Shown: in pieces, positions 36,706-47,600 of the stretch
How positions within the stretch are numbered: the stretch's first letter is position 1
Layout: each line of letters begins with the position of its first letter
From: Bacteroidales bacterium
GTDB taxonomy: Bacteria > Bacteroidota > Bacteroidia > Bacteroidales > P3
DNA: 62,300 bases
Direction: 5' to 3'
NCBI GenBank assembly: GCA_017448185.1
Contig: JAFSLX010000048.1
Coordinates: 1-62,300 of the forward strand
Notes under the pieces: generated by a model
The model's input: the letters and a program-made list of their open reading frames with translations, nothing else
What the model was told of the DNA's origin: nothing
Database searches by the model: none
Translations under genes and position numbers: made by a program

Positions 36706-37415
36706 TGCCAGAACGCATACCAAACCTCCCCAGCCCCTTTGCAGCACTCACCACCGAACAGAAAGCCACCCTCTACGAGCGTGCTGCCGACCTCTTCAGC
36801 GAACACAAGAAAGAACTCTTCGACCGTCTTTCGCTCAACCGCACACGCCACATCTGCGTCGTACTCGAAGACATCTACCAATCGCACAACGCGTCGGCCG
36901 TACTCCGCTCGTGCGACTGCTTCGGCGTGCAGGATGTCCACGTCGTCGAAGCCCGCAACCCCTTCAACCCCGCCGGCGACGTAGCCGTGGGCTCCTCGAA
37001 ATGGGTCGACTACTACAAGCACACCTCCATCACCGACGCCTATAGCCACCTCCACAGGCAGGGCTACCGCATCGTCGCCACCCTCCCTCACGAAAACGAC
37101 ACCATGATAGGCGACCTCGACATCAGCCAGCCCATAGCCCTCGTCTTCGGCACCGAACTCACCGGCCTCACCCAAGAGGCCATCGACGGAGCCGACGCCT
37201 ACGTCAAAATCCCCATGTACGGCTTCACCGAAAGCTTCAACATCAGCGTCTGCGCCGCCCTCAGCCTATTCTCGCTCACCGAGCGCATGCGCCGCAACCC
37301 GTCGCTCCACTGGCAATTCACCCCCGACCAGCTACTCGACCTCAAGCTCCATTGGGCCATGCAGGCCATCAGCGACGGCGAGAAGGTAATGAACAGCCTT
37401 ATAGCAAACCTCTAA
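36705..37415 (+). CDS. trmH: tRNA (guanosine-2'-O)-methyltransferase, TrmH
   Basis: 236 residues. SpoU-class knotted methyltransferase: motif 1 around NRTRHICVVLEDIYQSHNAS, motif 2 IALVFGTELTGLTQEAI, and motif 3 VKIPMYGFTESFNISVCAAL. The C-terminal helical extension after the knot is the mark of TrmH, which methylates the ribose of G18 in the tRNA D-loop. It shares one base with the stop of the upstream glycosyltransferase. No ATG earlier in frame is credible because the DNA before it belongs to that gene. Confidence 0.9.
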   Translation: MPERIPNLPSPFAALTTEQKATLYERAADLFSEHKKELFDRLSLNRTRHICVVLEDIYQSHNASAVLRSCDCFGVQDVHVVEARNPFNPAGDVAVGSSKWVDYYKHTSITDAYSHLHRQGYRIVATLPHENDTMIGDLDISQPIALVFGTELTGLTQEAIDGADAYVKIPMYGFTESFNISVCAALSLFSLTERMRRNPSLHWQFTPDQLLDLKLHWAMQAISDGEKVMNSLIANL

Positions 37416-37431
37416 CTCCGTTGTTCAGTCA

Positions 37432-37498
37432 TTGTTCAGTCGCTGCTCAGCCGTTGTTCAGTCAAACACTGAACAACGGCTGAACAACGACTGAACAA
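37432..37498. repeat. Hairpin, copy D of the 11-bp-period family
   Basis: The arms 37432-37462 and 37468-37498 pair with two mismatches around the loop CAAAC. The units are GTTGTTCAGTC and GCTGCTCAGCC. It is 17 bases after the trmH stop and 116 bases before the next ATG. Confidence 0.88.
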
Positions 37499-37541
37499 GT
37501 GCCAAACAACAGAATTAGCAAATAAAAATAAGCCAAACGCG

Positions 37542-37569
37542 TTTGTTTGTTGAAATTTGTGTATATTTG
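37542..37569 (+). promoter_or_regulatory. Bacteroidetes-type promoter
   Basis: TATATTTG at 37562-37569 with TTTG 16 bases upstream (37542-37545); a second TTTG is at 37546-37549. ATG at 37614. Confidence 0.7.
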
Positions 37570-37613
37570 CAGTTTGAACAAAGCATTGCCACGAACAATT
37601 TAAAACATTCAAT

Positions 37614-38084
37614 ATGAAAAAGATACTCGCATTTGCAGCAGCCGTGATGCTCCTTGGAGGGACGGCAATTGCACAGAAAGAGAAGGCGGTGGCCGAGAAA
37701 GAGGTCAACGTGAACTACGTGAAAGACTTCCAACGTCAGGTGAAGAACCCCACCCACGTGGAATGGTGGCGAGTCGATTCGCTCACCTTCAAAGCCACCT
37801 ACATCGACAACGAGGGTTCCCGTCAGGGCATGGTGTTTTCGAACAAAGGTTCCGAGACCCATTACTATGTCGACAAGGAATACTACCCCAAGACCATCAT
37901 CGAAAAGGTGAACAACGATTACGCCGGATTCACCATCGACGACCTTTGGGTGCGCAAAATGCGCGGCAAGATGACCTACCAGGCCCGTATCGTGAAGAAG
38001 AGCGGCTTCCTGTGGTGGAAGAAAGTGAAAGAGATGAAGAAACTCAACTTCGAAGTCGACGGCAAATTCATCAACGCCGAATAA
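37614..38084 (+). CDS. Periplasmic PepSY-like protein
   Basis: 156 residues with a signal peptide (ILAFAAAVMLLGGTAIAQ). The mature part, with FQRQVKNPTHVEWWRVDS, FKATYIDNEGSRQGMVFS and YYVDKEYYPKTIIEKVNND, matches the pattern of the small PepSY-like/BLIP-like periplasmic proteins common in Bacteroidetes (a strand-helix repeat with 'F...YP.A..V.W' and 'A.F'). Such proteins are thought to act as inhibitors or chaperones; no target is evident. It has its own promoter and terminator, so it is monocistronic. Confidence 0.65.
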   Translation: MKKILAFAAAVMLLGGTAIAQKEKAVAEKEVNVNYVKDFQRQVKNPTHVEWWRVDSLTFKATYIDNEGSRQGMVFSNKGSETHYYVDKEYYPKTIIEKVNNDYAGFTIDDLWVRKMRGKMTYQARIVKKSGFLWWKKVKEMKKLNFEVDGKFINAE

Positions 38085-38102
38085 GACCGACAGGCACACA
38101 AA

Positions 38103-38132
38103 AAAAAAGGCTCCCGAACGGGAGCCTTTTTT
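38103..38132. terminator. Bidirectional terminator
   Basis: GGCTCCC (38109-38115) pairs with GGGAGCC (38120-38126), with eight A before and six T after. It separates two convergent genes. Confidence 0.9.
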
Positions 38133-38151
38133 CATTGCACTGAAAGCTGGC

Positions 38152-38748
38152 TTACATGGCAACTTTCACATTGTCGATAGTCATGATATACATATCGGTG
38201 CAGTTGAAGTGGCGGAAGGCGATGCAAACGCTCTTGCCCTTGTGCTCGCTGAGGTCGATGGTGCGAGTCGTGGTGTTGGGGCTGGGAACGTCCTCCTCGA
38301 GGAGGGTGGCAACAGTCTTGAAAGCTCCATTCTCCATAGTACCAATCAGAACAGCATAGTGATCCTGATAGTAGGATTGGTCAATGGCAGCGACCTCATA
38401 GGTCAGTTTGGCACCTTCCTCAATATAAATCTTCGGGCTGACAAGGTAGTTGTCAGGAGTCAGGGCGCCAATCATGTTATAGTAAGAAGCAGACATGGCG
38501 CAGGGATAGGGATCACTCTCATCACCACTTTGGGTGATAAGTGTATTCTGCCATTTGTAACCGTCGCCGTCAGCATCGATGTTGTTCCAGGTCGAAGGAA
38601 TACCGTTATCGAAATTCTCGTCAAGGGTGGTGGGCAGGTTTTCACTGTTGCCGCCATTGCCACCATTCTCGTCCTTCTTGCAGCTGACAGCCATGACCAT
38701 ACCGAAAGCAAGAGCTGCGATGGTGAAAATACATGTTACTTTTTTCAT
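38152..38748 (-). CDS. Lipoprotein with a cleaved-adhesin (choice-of-anchor J) domain
   Basis: 198 residues. Lipobox VMAVSC (cysteine near residue 23) followed by a flexible KKDENGGNGGN spacer. The domain starts at TLDENFDNGIPSTWNNIDADGDGYKW and contains NYLVSPKIYIEEGAKLTYEV and ends in MTIDNVKVAM, the beta-sandwich signature of cleaved-adhesin/choice-of-anchor J domains. The same domain occurs three times in the large T9SS protein at 44623-47652, so the two may be related in function, one anchored by lipid and one by T9SS. It probably sits on the outer membrane and binds a ligand. No enzyme motif. Confidence 0.8.
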   Translation of the reverse strand: MKKVTCIFTIAALAFGMVMAVSCKKDENGGNGGNSENLPTTLDENFDNGIPSTWNNIDADGDGYKWQNTLITQSGDESDPYPCAMSASYYNMIGALTPDNYLVSPKIYIEEGAKLTYEVAAIDQSYYQDHYAVLIGTMENGAFKTVATLLEEDVPSPNTTTRTIDLSEHKGKSVCIAFRHFNCTDMYIMTIDNVKVAM

Positions 38749-38839
38749 AATGATTTGTGTTTTAAATTAATAATAATTTTATTTCAAAAAATTCATTACT
38801 GCAAATATATGAATTATTTTTAATTAAATCAAAAATTTA

Positions 38840-41800
38840 TCATTCAACAACATCGCGGCCGTGGCAATTCTTGTACTTTTTGCCGCTGCCACAGGGGCAG
38901 GGATCGTTGCGGCCTACCTTCTTCTCGACATGCACTGGCATAACCTTCTGTGGCTGCTGGCGCGACGAGTCGATGGCCTGCTGCTGTTGCTGTGCCGAGC
39001 GGTCGAACTGGTTTTCGCGACCGGCACGGAGGCCACGCTGCGGAGCCTGAGGCTGACGGGCTTCGCGCACCTCATTCTCGTTGGGCAGCGGCAGTTGGGC
39101 ACGGCTGAGGAAGCTGGTGATTTCGCGGTTGATGTTGAGCAACATCTGCTCGAAGAGTTTGAAGCTTTCGAACTTGTAAATCAGCAAGGGGTCTTTCTGC
39201 TCGTAGGCGGCGTTCTGCACACTCTGGCGCAGGTCGTCGAGTTGGCGCAGGTGCTCTTTCCACAGGTCATCGATGATGGCGAGTGTGATACCTTTTTCAA
39301 TCGAGAGCTGCAATTCGCGGCCGTGGGTCTCGTAGGCCTTCTTGACGGGTACCACCACGTTGAGGGTCTTCTTTCCATCGGTGATGGGGAAGGCCACGTT
39401 GATATAGCGCGTATTCTCGGCAATGTTCTTGATGAAAGGCCAGGCACTCTCGCAGAGACGCTGCATGCGCTCGCGGTAGGCGTTGAAGCACTGGTCGAAA
39501 AGCAACTGGATGGCTTCGTTGCGACGCAGTGAAAGGAACTCACGCTCGCTCATCGGCACCTCGTGGGCAAATACCTTGATAACCTCAAGTTTGAACTCTT
39601 CCCAATCGTGACCGTCGCTATAGAGCAACTCGCAAGTATCGTAGAACATGTTGCTGATATCGATGGAGAGACGGTCGCCATAGAGGGCGTTGCGACGCTT
39701 GTTGTAGATAACGGTACGCTGGTTGTTCATCACATCGTCGTACTCAAGCAGGCGCTTACGCATGCCAAAGTTATTCTCTTCCACTTTCTTCTGTGCACGT
39801 TCAATCTGCTTGGTAATCATTGAGTGCTGGATTACCTCGCCCTCCTGCAGGCCCATGCGGTCCATGACCTGGGCGATGCGTTCGCTGCCGAAGAGACGCA
39901 TGAGGTCGTCCTCGAGCGAAACAAAGAAAAGGCTCGAACCCGGGTCGCCCTGACGACCTGCACGACCACGCAGCTGACGGTCGACACGACGGCTCTCGTG
40001 GCGCTCAGTGCCGATAATGGCCAGACCGCCGCGTTCGCGCACGTCGCCCTTGAGCTTGATGTCAGTACCACGACCAGCCATATTGGTGGCAATGGTGACA
40101 CGGCCCGGCTCACCAGCCTGTGCCACAATCTCGGCCTCCTTCTGGTGCAGTTTGGCATTCAGCACATTGTGGGGAATACGTTTCATCTTGAGCATCTTGC
40201 TCAGTAACTCGGAGGTCTCGACACTTGTGGTACCCACCAGCACAGGACGGCCTTCACCGATGAGACGTTCAATCTCATCAATAACGGCTTTGAACTTTTC
40301 GCGCTTGGTCTTGTAAATCATGTCGTCCATGTCGACACGGGCGATAGGTTTGTTGGTGGGTATAACCACCACATCGAGCTTGTAGATATTCCACAGTTCA
40401 CCGGCCTCGGTTTCGGCGGTACCCGTCATACCGGCCAACTTCTTATACATGCGGAAGTAGTTCTGCAAGGTGATGGTGGCGTAGGTCTGTGTGGCAGCCT
40501 CGACCTTAGCGTTTTCCTTGGCTTCGACAGCCTGATGCAGTCCGTCGCTCCAACGGCGGCCTTCCATAATACGGCCAGTCTGCTCGTCAACGATTTTCAC
40601 CTGGTTGTCCTCTGTGAGAATATAGTCGATGTCGCGCTCGAAGAGCGTATAAGCTTTCAGCAACTGGTCGACGGTATGAACGCGTTCGCTCTGAATGGCG
40701 AAATCGCTGTATACCTTGTCTTTTGCCTCGGTCTTCTGCTCGGGCGAGAGCTCGCTGTTATTTTCGATGTCGGCAATGGCACTGCCGATATCGGGCAGTT
40801 GGTAGAAGTTGGGGTCCTCTCCCAACGAGGTGAGGTATTCCATACCCTTGTCGGTGAGTTCCACCTGACGGTTCTTCTCGTCGATGACGAAGTAGAGCTC
40901 GTCGTCGATGATGTGCATGTTCTTGTTCTGCTCCTGCATGTAGAAATTTTCGGTGCGGAGCAATATGGTTTTGATACCAGTTTCAGACAGGTATTTGATA
41001 AGGGCCTTGTTCTTGGGCAGACCACGATAGGCGCGCAGCAGCTGCTTGGCGCACTCCTCCTCTGGTTTGGGGTCAGGATTGTCGGTAATACCCTTCTTGG
41101 CATCGGCCAAAAACTGAGTGACCAGCAGGCGCTGGGCGTTGTAAAGTTTTTCGATGGTGGGTTTGAAACGGTAGAACTCCTGCTCGTCGTCGTCTTTACC
41201 CGTGGGGCCACTGATGATAAGAGGCGTACGGGCATCGTCGATAAGCACCGAGTCAACCTCGTCGACAATGGCGTAATTATGTCCGCGCTGCACCAACTCC
41301 TCTGGGTTACGGCTCATATTGTCGCGCAGATAGTCGAAACCAAACTCGTTGTTGGTACCGTATGTGATGTCGGCAGCGTATGCGGCACGACGTTCCTCGC
41401 TGTGGGGCTCGTGCTTGTCTATGCAATCGACTGTGAGGCCATGGAATTCGAACAACATACCCATCCACTCTGAGTCACGCTTGGCCAGATAGTCGTTGAC
41501 GGTGACCACATGCACACCCTTGCCGGGCAGAGCATTAAGGTAGACAGGCAGTGTAGCCACAAGCGTCTTACCTTCACCAGTGGCCATTTCAGCAATCTTG
41601 CCACTGTGCAGTACCACGCCACCAATCAACTGCACGTCGTAGTGCACCATGTCCCACGTAATCTCGTTGCCACCAGCCATCCAGTGGTTCTTGTAGAAAG
41701 CCTTGTCGCCTTCAATAGTGATGCTGGCGTGTGTGGCAGCCAAATCGCGATCGTGATCGGTGGCGGTAACTTCGACCACCTCATTCTCTGCAAAACGCTT

Positions 41801-42157
41801 GGCGGTTTCTTTCACCACAGCAAAAGCCTCAGGCAATATCTCATCGAGCACTTTCTGGGTTTTCTCGTAACTTTGCTTTTCCAGCTCGTCGATACGCTTG
41901 TAAAGGCCCTCTTTCTCGTCGACAGGCATGTCGTATTCGGCATCGATGCGGGCGCGCATCTGCGTCAACTCGCTTTCCTCGGCATCAATAGCCTTGGCAA
42001 TCCGTTCTTTGAATTCGATGGTTTTAGCACGCAAAGCATCGTTGTCGAGCGATGCAATTGCAGGGTAAGCGGCCAGACAGGCATCAAGGTAGGGTTTAAT
42101 GGTCTTCAGGTCGCGTTGGCTTTTGTTGCCAAACAGTTTGGTCAGAAAATTAGCCAT
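38840..42157 (-). CDS. secA: Protein translocase ATPase SecA
   Basis: 1105 residues, longer than the E. coli form as usual in Bacteroidetes. Walker A MATGEGKT (191-198), DEAD-type Walker B in [20 protein letters not shown], and the second motor domain with GRGTDIKL and [15 protein letters not shown]. The preprotein-binding, wing and scaffold domains follow. A linker rich in Gln and Arg separates these from the zinc-binding tail [14 protein letters not shown] that contacts SecB or ribosomes. SecA drives export through SecYEG. Single gene with a -7 element 77 bases upstream. Confidence 0.97.
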   Translation of the reverse strand: MANFLTKLFGNKSQRDLKTIKPYLDACLAAYPAIASLDNDALRAKTIEFKERIAKAIDAEESELTQMRARIDAEYDMPVDEKEGLYKRIDELEKQSYEKTQKVLDEILPEAFAVVKETAKRFAENEVVEVTATDHDRDLAATHASITIEGDKAFYKNHWMAGGNEITWDMVHYDVQLIGGVVLHSGKIAEMATGEGKTLVATLPVYLNALPGKGVHVVTVNDYLAKRDSEWMGMLFEFHGLTVDCIDKHEPHSEERRAAYAADITYGTNNEFGFDYLRDNMSRNPEELVQRGHNYAIVDEVDSVLIDDARTPLIISGPTGKDDDEQEFYRFKPTIEKLYNAQRLLVTQFLADAKKGITDNPDPKPEEECAKQLLRAYRGLPKNKALIKYLSETGIKTILLRTENFYMQEQNKNMHIIDDELYFVIDEKNRQVELTDKGMEYLTSLGEDPNFYQLPDIGSAIADIENNSELSPEQKTEAKDKVYSDFAIQSERVHTVDQLLKAYTLFERDIDYILTEDNQVKIVDEQTGRIMEGRRWSDGLHQAVEAKENAKVEAATQTYATITLQNYFRMYKKLAGMTGTAETEAGELWNIYKLDVVVIPTNKPIARVDMDDMIYKTKREKFKAVIDEIERLIGEGRPVLVGTTSVETSELLSKMLKMKRIPHNVLNAKLHQKEAEIVAQAGEPGRVTIATNMAGRGTDIKLKGDVRERGGLAIIGTERHESRRVDRQLRGRAGRQGDPGSSLFFVSLEDDLMRLFGSERIAQVMDRMGLQEGEVIQHSMITKQIERAQKKVEENNFGMRKRLLEYDDVMNNQRTVIYNKRRNALYGDRLSIDISNMFYDTCELLYSDGHDWEEFKLEVIKVFAHEVPMSEREFLSLRRNEAIQLLFDQCFNAYRERMQRLCESAWPFIKNIAENTRYINVAFPITDGKKTLNVVVPVKKAYETHGRELQLSIEKGITLAIIDDLWKEHLRQLDDLRQSVQNAAYEQKDPLLIYKFESFKLFEQMLLNINREITSFLSRAQLPLPNENEVREARQPQAPQRGLRAGRENQFDRSAQQQQQAIDSSRQQPQKVMPVHVEKKVGRNDPCPCGSGKKYKNCHGRDVVE

Positions 42158-42233
42158 TTCAGATAAGTTATTCTCTATATTATTATTTTATTATCAGCGT
42201 ATTATACCACCCTCTTAGGGTATCTCAAATGTA

Positions 42234-42241
42234 CAAAGATA
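42234..42241 (-). promoter_or_regulatory. -7 element for secA
   Basis: Reads TATCTTTG leftward, 76 bases before the ATG. Confidence 0.7.
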
Positions 42242-42281
42242 CTCTTTTTTTACAAAATTTATGCAACAAATTTTATGCCAA

Positions 42282-43463
42282 TCAGCAATTTTCTGATTTT
42301 CTTCTGATAAGACTGGCGACACAAAGCGTTAGCGTAAGTACGATTGGCAACAATGCAGGAGAGGGATGACACAAGACCATCCAGACAAAAGCCACTGCAA
42401 AACAGGCTTCCTGCAGCCATAAAGCCCAGCGCGGACTGCGCTCAAGCCTGATGGCTATCAGCAACAACAATGGCGAGGCCCATAGGATATTGGGATTCCA
42501 AGCAGTGCAATAATGGTCGGTACCAAACCACATAAAGAGTAGGAAGAGGCCAACGAGTCCTGAGACAATGAACAAAGTCCTGCAAACGATAGTATTGACC
42601 TTTTCGAGTTTATGACTTTTCTTCTCTTTGATGCACAAAAGAGCCACTGCAGCAAACAATAGCGAGAACACAGCGACAGGAGGGATGCTGCGACTGAGGG
42701 GCTCACGCGTCTCGGAAAGCAGTTGCACTGGTGGGAAGGCCAGACGCTGTGTTACACCATCGGCTGAGTGCACCTCCATCGCTTCAAATTCGGCTTTCAT
42801 CTCTATCGGCAGGAACATCCGTTCGACCGGGGTGCAAAGGTGGTCAGCAGGTAAACCAAACAGTAGGTCAATACCCAAACGCCACCATTCGAGATTGTGC
42901 TTCAAAGGCATGGCAATCAGCTGTCTGTAGCTCATCGGCTTTGTCTCTCGAAGCATTAGCGTGTCGCGGTGAGAGAGAGCATTGTAGACCATATTGCGAG
43001 GCCGGGTGGCACAATTGTCGAGGAAGAAATCATAACGATATTGCCGATATTCAGGTAAATAGTTCTGTTCAAGCATAAGGTAGAGATTATTCACCTCTTG
43101 CGACGTGAGTGCCAAACGCTGTTCCCACACTGCACGGCCTTCATAGTCATACTCTGCCATAAAACTCTCGAACGTGGAGCGGCCAAGCATATAGTCGAGG
43201 CGACCACGTGTAAACTTCCAGTAGAAATGCGGCGTATCAAAGTCAAAAGTGCCGTAATTGTACACAAGGTCAATACCCTGTGCAGTATCGTAAATTCGCA
43301 GCGCATTGTGGCCAAAAGTGGTATAGAAATCATTGCCCGGTCCACAGGTCAACACGCTGGCCGTTGCCGTTTCACTCAACGGAATGCCTTGCGCCAAAAC
43401 TCTTCCCATAAGGCTTATAAGTCCTATTAACCCTATAAGCCCTACCAAAATCATTCTCTTCAT
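42282..43463 (-). CDS. DUF4105 membrane protein
   Basis: 393 residues. Signal peptide with a repeated GLIGLIGL core. The DUF4105 region (TCGPGNDFYTTFGHNALRIYD, FTRGRLDYMLGRSTFESFM, YRYDFFLDNCATRPRNMVYN) is at about residues 35-165; the conserved His, Asp and Cys in GHNA and LDNCATR suggest a papain-like or NlpC-like hydrolase fold. Five or more membrane helices follow to the C terminus. Bacteroidetes proteins of this kind are near-ubiquitous and uncharacterised. The gene begins 2 bases after the mscS-type gene stop, so both share a transcript. Confidence 0.85.
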   Translation of the reverse strand: MKRMILVGLIGLIGLISLMGRVLAQGIPLSETATASVLTCGPGNDFYTTFGHNALRIYDTAQGIDLVYNYGTFDFDTPHFYWKFTRGRLDYMLGRSTFESFMAEYDYEGRAVWEQRLALTSQEVNNLYLMLEQNYLPEYRQYRYDFFLDNCATRPRNMVYNALSHRDTLMLRETKPMSYRQLIAMPLKHNLEWWRLGIDLLFGLPADHLCTPVERMFLPIEMKAEFEAMEVHSADGVTQRLAFPPVQLLSETREPLSRSIPPVAVFSLLFAAVALLCIKEKKSHKLEKVNTIVCRTLFIVSGLVGLFLLFMWFGTDHYCTAWNPNILWASPLLLLIAIRLERSPRWALWLQEACFAVAFVWMVLCHPSPALLPIVLTLTLCVASLIRRKSENC

Positions 43464-43465
43464 AA

Positions 43466-44548
43466 TCAGCTTCCTGTTCCAATTCTCTCGCCATCCACCG
43501 AATCTGGACGGTCACCCGCAGTGCGGTGCTCCATTTGGAATGGGTCACTCTCTTTTGCCTGATGGACAGTAACCTGCGGGAACGGAATCTCGATACCAGC
43601 ATTGTTGAAGGCGATATAGATATCCTCACGAATATGTTTCCACACTTCCCAATAGTCTTCGACCGTTACCCATACCCACACACTGATGTCGACCGAACTG
43701 TTATTCAGATCGCTTACAGCAATTACAGGCGGTTTGAAATCCCACTTGATAAGTGGTTCAGCCTTGACAACATCCATTAATACCGCCTTGGCTTTTTTCA
43801 GGTCAGTGCCGTAAGCCACGCTTGCCAGCACATCGAGGCGGATTTGAGGCTCTTTGGTGTGGTTTATCAGGCTCTTGGTGGCCAACTCGCTATTGGGGAT
43901 AATGATGGTACGTCCATTAAAGGGGCGCATGATAGTGTGGAAAATGCGGATTTCCTTGATGTATCCTTTGTAGCTGCCACACTCAATATAGTCGTCCACC
44001 TTGAAAGGCTTCATCAGCAGGATGATTACACCACCTGCAAAATTTTGCAAGGTGCCCTGTAAAGCCATACCAATGGCCAAACCCATAGCACCGAGCAAAG
44101 CAATGAATGAGGTAGCCTTGATGCCAATGACATCCATGGCCATGATGATAATCATGGCTTTAAGTAGCACATCAACCAGTGAACCGAGGAAGGTTTTCAG
44201 TGAAGGTTCTGCACCACGACGGTCCAAAGCTCGTACAATCAGCTTCTTCAGCATCTTGACCAGCTTCATGCCAACCCACAGGATAAGAATGGCAACCAAC
44301 AACTTGGGCACAAAGCTTACGGTGAGTTGGGTAAGTTCATGCAAACCGTCTTTAATAAAGGTATTCTCGCCAGTTACCACCGCCTTGATATCCGTTAAAT
44401 TCATATTTTTCAGACTGTCCTTCAATGCCTGCGAAATGCTATCGGTGGCTTGCAGCGTCTGTCCGAATTCATCGTTCGGTGGTGGAGGGGTTGTCTGAGC
44501 CGATGCAGCTGCTATGAGAGCGGGCGTGTTATCGTCTAATATCAACAT
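43466..44548 (-). CDS. MscS-family mechanosensitive channel
   Basis: 360 residues. An N-terminal extension rich in Pro and Thr is followed by about three membrane helices. The pore-lining segment is ALLGAMGLAIGMALQGTLQNF (glycine and alanine alternating, as in MscS TM3), and the cytoplasmic beta domain starts at GGVIILLMKPFKVDDYIECG and continues with IIPNSELATKSLINHT. The channel releases solutes on hypo-osmotic shock. The N-terminal sequence before the helices is longer than in E. coli MscS and may be exported. Confidence 0.92.
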   Translation of the reverse strand: MLILDDNTPALIAAASAQTTPPPPNDEFGQTLQATDSISQALKDSLKNMNLTDIKAVVTGENTFIKDGLHELTQLTVSFVPKLLVAILILWVGMKLVKMLKKLIVRALDRRGAEPSLKTFLGSLVDVLLKAMIIIMAMDVIGIKATSFIALLGAMGLAIGMALQGTLQNFAGGVIILLMKPFKVDDYIECGSYKGYIKEIRIFHTIMRPFNGRTIIIPNSELATKSLINHTKEPQIRLDVLASVAYGTDLKKAKAVLMDVVKAEPLIKWDFKPPVIAVSDLNNSSVDISVWVWVTVEDYWEVWKHIREDIYIAFNNAGIEIPFPQVTVHQAKESDPFQMEHRTAGDRPDSVDGERIGTGS

Positions 44549-44569
44549 AGATAGTTACTCATATATAAT

Positions 44570-44607
44570 AATATAACGGCATTTCAATGTTGAAATGCCG
44601 TTATATT
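44570..44607. terminator. Very strong palindromic hairpin between mscS-type and T9SS genes
   Basis: The arms 44570-44587 and 44590-44607 are perfectly complementary over 18 bases with a 2-base spacer. It lies 15 bases after the leftward stop codon at 44623. Read leftward, the stem ends in AT-rich DNA rather than a long T run, so it may work mainly by protecting the message end. Confidence 0.7.
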
Positions 44608-44622
44608 GTTGTCATTTATTAC

Positions 44623-47600
44623 TTACTTTTTGACAATTTTCTGGGTGCTGATACCATTGTTTGTAATCACGCGAACCACATAAACACCTGTAGCAAGGTT
44701 GCTGATGTTGAGGCTGCCACCATTGGCGTTGGTCAACACGGTACGACCGTTGACATCCAGCAATTCAACATTCTGGATACCCTCACCCTCGATGTTCAGC
44801 ACATCGTTGGCCGGATTGGGATAGACAGACACATTCACGTTGTCCACATCCTCAATTCCAACACCAGTACCAACATAGATGTCATCAAAGAGAATAGCGT
44901 CACCACCTGCAACGCTGATATTATGGAAAGCGATATATATGGTCTGACCTCCAAAATTGGCCAAATTCCAACCACGCTGCACAAAATCATCGGAAGCTCC
45001 TGTCTCGCTGAAGAGCACGGTGGTGAAGTCCTCAGGGTTGCGACCCGTGGTGGAAACACGCACCTCGTAGGTGTTCTGGATGCCTTCGTACTCAAGCATC
45101 AAAACGTACCAGGAAATACCAATGTTGCTGGCATCGGCAGGCATATGGATGGCAGGCGAGATAGCCCACTCGTCGAGGTCGGCATAGTCGTCGTAAGTGC
45201 AATACATCAAATTGGTACCACTGTGAGCATAGTCAGGATTGTTGAGGAAAGCAAATTTTTCGCTCAAGGTCCAACATTCGGCAGTTTCATCCTCGAAGCC
45301 CTGATTATATGGCAGGCTGGTTACATCGCAGGAGTAGACCTCAATATTCTTGGTGGCAGGAGTGCTACCGATGTTATTGGTAGCAGTAACAGAGACAGTG
45401 TGGTTGCCAATAGTGGCGAAGGATGTGGTCAGGGTGTTTCCAGTGGTGTTGACAGCAACACCGTCGACAGTCCATGCAAACGAATTGGCCAATGGAGCGT
45501 TGGCAACGATGGTAATGTTCTCGTTGACTTCAACCGAAGCGGGACCTTCAAGTTCCACAATGGGAGCCATGTTGAGCTCGTTGATGGTGAAATTGTCAAC
45601 GTAGAGGTAATACATATAATTGGCATAATAGTTGATGGCTATATACTTTGTCCCTTCGGGCAGAAGGAAGGCAACCTCGGTCCATTCCGAATTAGTGTTT
45701 TCAAAAGTGCCCAGCACATTGGTGAAAGCAGCCAAATCGTTGGTGGTAGTGGAAGCAAGCACGCGGAAACTTTCAGTTCCGGAATGAGCCGAATAGTCGA
45801 ACTTAATCATATATTCGCCATCGGGGAATGTCAGCTCGGGGCTGATGAGGTACTGGTTGTAATCTTCGGCACGACTAAAGCTGCTGAAGCGGAAGTCGTA
45901 GTTGCCATCAAAAGCATTCTCGTCTTCATAGACACCGAAACGGTCATCGTTGGCGGGGTCGGCACTGACCATACTCCAGCAACGAATACCGTTCTCAAAG
46001 TTCTGGGTGTAAGGAAATACGTTGATATCACTGCAGGTATAGACCTCGACAACAAGGGTGTCCTCCGAGTTGCCCTCGCTATTGCTGGCCATAACGCTGA
46101 TGGTGTAGAAACCGTCTTCGGTGAAGGTGTTAGTCAATGTGTTACCGTTGGCACTGACAGCGACACCATCGATAGCCCACTCAAAACTGTCTGCATTGGG
46201 AGCATTGGCAACGAAGGTGGCGGCAGTTCCATTCTCAACCTCTGCAGGACCAACGAGGGTCACCTGCGGGGCAGTGAGATTACGAATCTGAATGTCATCG
46301 AGAACGATAACATAGCCGCCCTCGCTGTTGAAGTGACGGAAGGCAACCTGAATGTCGCCGCTGACAGTGCTGGGGACAACAGCCACGCGCTGGGTGTAAT
46401 CATTCATGCCAGTAAGGCTCTCTTCGAAGAGAAGGGTGGTATCAGTGCCGCTAATGACATAGACACCATAGTGGTCGCCAGCATAGTTGGGCATTAAGGG
46501 CTTCACCTGCCAAGCAATCTCATACACTCCGTTGGAAGGCATAGTGATAACAGGACTGAAGAGCCAGTTGTCGGTGGGGACATCCATCATGAACATACCC
46601 CACATACTCTGGGCTGAAATGGAAAGCACCTGACCCTCGGGGTCGGACTCATACATGTCGACACTTGCGAACCAACCTGTTCCATCCGTGGAGTCGCTAC
46701 GCGATGACCAGCAACCAAGTCCGTTGGCAAAGTTGGGAATATAAGGCAATTCAATATTGTTGCAGCTAAAGACATCAACATCAAGCGTGTCGTAAGTGTC
46801 GCCTGCATCGTTCGAGGCCATCACAATCACCTGCTGGGGACCGGCGGTCTCCCATACCACAGCGATGACATTGTCTATGGTATTGTCGAGATAGTCGGCA
46901 TTGACAGTCCAAGTGAAGCTGTCGGCATTGCCGCTATTGGCAATATAGTAGACAGTGTCGCCTTCACGCACGGCGGTAGGCCCCTCCAAGGAAACCATCG
47001 GGGGCAGCACAATATAGGTGTCGCTGATGGCGTGAATCATCCAAGTGGCATCAATACCTTCATCAGTAATCAACTCCCATTCAACTCCATCAATGGAAAT
47101 CCATTTGCCGTTGTCATACTCGTTGGGAGCCACCGAAGATGCAGGATACTCCACTCCCGTGGCGCTCATCACCACCCAAAGATCCTGGTTTTGATTGATA
47201 GGCAGCGGGGTGTTGAAATGAATGTTCTTCCACGTCATCGTGTCAGCATTGGTGGCAGTGACACTCTGGGTGTGGAGAGCTGTGCCAGTGGGTTCAACAC
47301 CGCTAAAAATATGCAGTGTATAAGAGCCGGCAGCGTAAACGAAAAAATCCACATCGGTCAAGTTGTCGCGTCCTGCGAGAGCGGCCGATTCAATCTTGAT
47401 AGCCCAATAAATAGAGCCATCGGTAGTGCCTGTGCCAACACTGTTGTCAAAATCAGCATCAAGGCAGTACGACATAGTGTTGTCCCAAACGGGATTACCA
47501 CTAACCTTTGGGCCGTTATTGGCCACGTCCTTCGTCAGTTTCGCGGGAACGAAACGGGTGGACTTCAGCACTGTGGTGTTCTCTGCTTTCTGGGCAAAGC

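Noticed and set aside
44587..46497. 636-codon open frame antisense to the T9SS adhesin gene
   Set aside because: Same cause: sense frame has clear repeats and a T9SS end; antisense has none.
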